Shown here: positions 55,349 through 58,139 of the stretch, piece by piece
Position numbering within the stretch: the first letter of the stretch is position 1
Layout of the letters: the number at the start of each line of letters is the position of its first letter
NCBI RefSeq assembly: GCF_946190065.1
Contig: NZ_CAMHZD010000014.1
Span: 1-58,139 of the forward strand
Direction of reading: 5' to 3'
Length of the DNA: 58,139 bases
Origin: Streptococcus mitis
Lineage (GTDB): Bacteria > Bacillota > Bacilli > Lactobacillales > Streptococcaceae
Translations under genes and position numbers: made by a program
The notes under the pieces: generated by a model
Databases searched by the model: none
What the model saw: only the letters and a program-made list of their open reading frames with translations
What the model was told of the DNA's origin: nothing

Positions 55349-55744
55349 ATGTATAATAAAGTTATCTTGATTGGACGCTTGACGTCTACACCAGAATTGC
55401 ATAAAACCAACAATGATAAGTCAGTTGCGCGAGCAACCATTGCTGTGAATCGTCGTTACAAAGACCAAAATGGTGAACGCGAAGCTGACTTTGTCAACAT
55501 TGTCTTATGGGGCAGATTAGCAGAAAGCTTGGCAAGCTACGCAACTAAGGGTAGTCTTGTTTCAGTTGATGGAGAACTACGTACCCGTCGCTTTGAGAAA
55601 AACGGTCAAATGAATTATGTGACCGAAGTTCTCGTGACAGGATTCCAACTCTTGGAAAGTCGTGCCCAACGTGCCATGCGTGAAAATAATGCAGGCCAAG
55701 ACTTGGCGGATTTGGTCTTGGAAGAGGAAGAATTGCCATTTTAA
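55349..55744 (+). CDS. ssbB: Competence single-stranded DNA-binding protein SsbB
   Basis: A 131-residue SSB with an OB fold (MYNKVILIGRLTSTPELHKT ... FVNIVLWGRLAESLASYATKGSLVSVDGELRTR) and the acidic C-terminal tip EEEELPF. It is shorter than the replicative SSB and protects incoming DNA during transformation. The SigX box shows competence-specific expression. AGGAGGAAG precedes the ATG. A BOX element starts at its stop codon. Confidence 0.93.
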   Translation: MYNKVILIGRLTSTPELHKTNNDKSVARATIAVNRRYKDQNGEREADFVNIVLWGRLAESLASYATKGSLVSVDGELRTRRFEKNGQMNYVTEVLVTGFQLLESRAQRAMRENNAGQDLADLVLEEEELPF

Positions 55745-55940
55745 TACTCTTCGAAGATCTCTTCAAACCACGTCAGCTTCACCTTGCCGTAGGTATAGGT
55801 AACTGACTTCGTCAGTCTTATCTATAACCTCAAAACCATGTTTTGAGCTGACTTCGTCAGTTCTATCTACAACCTCAAAGCAGTGCTTTGAGCAACCTGC
55901 GGCTAGCTTCCTAGTTTGCACTTTGATTTTCATTGAGTAT
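55744..55940. repeat. BOX element (complete, boxA-boxB-boxC)
   Basis: boxA begins ATACTCTTCGAAGATCTC; about two boxB-like units with TGACTTCGTCAGT follow; boxC begins AACCTGCGGCTAGCTTCC and ends CATTGAGTAT. The first base coincides with the ssbB stop. With the following terminator and the groE control region it fills the 353 bases between ssbB and groES. Confidence 0.92.
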
Positions 55941-55949
55941 AAACATTGA

Positions 55950-55977
55950 AAAGTCTGAGTTGGTCTCAGGCTTTTTA
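55950..55977 (+). terminator. Terminator upstream of groESL
   Basis: AAAGTCTGAG, 5-base loop, CTCAGGCTTT (one G-U), TT. It would end ssbB transcripts after the BOX. Confidence 0.75.
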
Positions 55978-56000
55978 TCTTGAAAAAGTCAGACTTTTTT

Positions 56001-56029
56001 CTTGACTATTTTTGACCAAGTGATACAAT
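56001..56029 (+). promoter_or_regulatory. groESL promoter with a possible CtsR site
   Basis: TTGACT (56002-56007), 16 bases, TACAAT (56024-56029). CTTGACT-ATT-TTTGACC at 56001-56017 resembles the reverse complement of the CtsR heptad repeat GGTCAAA-N3-GGTCAAA (second heptad perfect, first 5 of 7). It overlaps the -35. Confidence 0.7.
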
Positions 56030-56040
56030 AGAACTATGAA

Positions 56041-56067
56041 TTAGCACTCGAATATAAAGAGTGCTAA
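56041..56067 (+). promoter_or_regulatory. CIRCE element of groESL
   Basis: TTAGCACTC-N9-GAGTGCTAA, a perfect HrcA operator, 12 bases after the -10 and 30 before the groES ATG. Confidence 0.96.
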
Positions 56068-56097
56068 TGATATCTATCTCATTATGGAGGAAAGCAG

Positions 56098-56382
56098 ATG
56101 TTGAAACCATTAGGGGACCGTGTGGTCTTAAAAATCGAAGAAAAAGAACAAACTGTTGGAGGCTTTGTCCTTGCAGGCTCAGCCCAAGAAAAAACAAAAA
56201 CAGCTCAAGTTGTGGCTACTGGACAAGGTGTTCGTACCTTGAACGGTGACTTGGTTGCTCCAAGTGTTAAAGCTGGAGACTGTGTCTTAGTTGAAGCCCA
56301 CGCAGGTATTGATGTCAAAGATGGTGATGAAAAGTACATCATCGTAGGCGAAGCTAACATCTTGGCTATCATTGAAGAATAG
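56098..56382 (+). CDS. groES: Co-chaperonin GroES
   Basis: Cap of the GroEL chamber, 94 residues. [26 protein letters not shown] is the conserved start with the mobile loop, and the roof loop and beta barrel end in [18 protein letters not shown] precedes the ATG. Cotranscribed with groEL from the CIRCE promoter. Confidence 0.97.
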   Translation: MLKPLGDRVVLKIEEKEQTVGGFVLAGSAQEKTKTAQVVATGQGVRTLNGDLVAPSVKAGDCVLVEAHAGIDVKDGDEKYIIVGEANILAIIEE

Positions 56383-58020
<1,638 letters not shown>

Positions 58021-58071
58021 GCTTTCTATAGAAAAGAACTTATAAAAAATACAAAAGGAGGGAATGTGAAC

Positions 58072-58139
58072 TGCACCCCAAAAGTTAGACATAAAAATCT
58101 AACTTTTGGGGTGTTTTTATTATGAAATTAACTTATGAA
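58072..58139 (+). mobile_element. Left end of an IS3-like insertion sequence (cut by window edge)
   Basis: TGCACCCCAAAAGTTAGAC at 58072-58090 looks like the terminal repeat of IS150-group IS3 elements. A perfect 16-bp inverted repeat, CACCCCAAAAGTTAGA (58074-58089) with TCTAACTTTTGGGGTG (58098-58113), lies at the very end and can form a hairpin with a following T-run, as many IS ends do to stop read-through. It also sits where a groEL terminator would be expected. Confidence 0.7.
58122..58139 (+). CDS. Start of IS3-family OrfA transposase (partial)
   Basis: Only six codons (MKLTYE) are in the window. IS3-family OrfA helix-turn-helix proteins often begin MKLTYEDK or MKLSYEDK, and the position just inside the IS terminal repeat fits. 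The rest is outside the window. Confidence 0.5.

Overview
The window is chromosomal DNA of a Mitis-group Streptococcus (S. mitis / S. oralis / S. pneumoniae relatives). This rests on low GC, near-identity (from memory) of many proteins to pneumococcal ones (HrcA, GrpE, IF2, RpoE delta, SsbB, CcrZ, TrmB, BlpR/H/T/Y/Z), two BOX repeats, a choline-binding protein, a ComX (SigX) box and a Blp-type bacteriocin locus. The species cannot be fixed from the sequence. Blocks that are apart in S. pneumoniae as I remember it (rpoE-pyrG, ssbB-groESL, piu) lie together here, so the order is rearranged.

Layout. 0-4 kb: an inverted-repeat remnant and the minus-strand piuBCDA iron uptake operon. 4-10 kb: galE, pepA, an orphan bacteriocin-immunity-like gene, a Na/Pi cotransporter and pgk. 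10-14 kb: glnRA behind a GlnR operator, then a PadR regulator with two DUF2812 membrane proteins. 14-19 kb: the heat-shock cluster hrcA-grpE-dnaK-dnaJ with two CIRCE operators. 19-22 kb: HIT protein, EcsAB-like ABC transporter. 22-28.6 kb: a Blp locus with blpT, blpR, blpH, one double-glycine peptide, several membrane proteins and blpY/blpZ/pncP, but without blpS, blpC, blpA or blpB. 28.8-37.4 kb: ccrZ-trmB, a membrane-anchored family 3 glycosidase, then rimP-nusA-ylxR-ylxQ-infB and rbfA. 37.5-45 kb: small membrane peptides, DUF1858/DUF438 pair, a DNA-binding-like HhH protein, and a T-box-controlled operon ending in valS. 45.07-49.13 kb: an AT-rich three-gene island. 49.2-58.1 kb: rpoE, pyrG with a GGGC-start attenuator leader, a choline-binding protein, a DUF4651-thioredoxin-YtpR operon, an SDR, ssbB behind a SigX box, groESL behind CIRCE plus a possible CtsR site, and the left end of an IS3-like element cut by the window edge.

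The strongest candidate for an undescribed system is the island at 45073-49131. It encodes a complete m5C DNA methyltransferase, a 688-residue protein with two GHKL ATPase modules (an N-terminal MORC/Hsp90-like one and a C-terminal histidine-kinase-like one with a candidate phospho-His), and a receiver-like protein whose C-terminal part carries an R-x4-H (RNALAH) HEPN-type ribonuclease motif. No restriction endonuclease is present. I infer a methylation-linked, phosphorelay-gated abortive defence module; this is a hypothesis from motifs and gene order only.

No rRNA, tRNA or CRISPR array was recognised. Coordinates of promoters, operators and terminators are read by eye and were not scored computationally.
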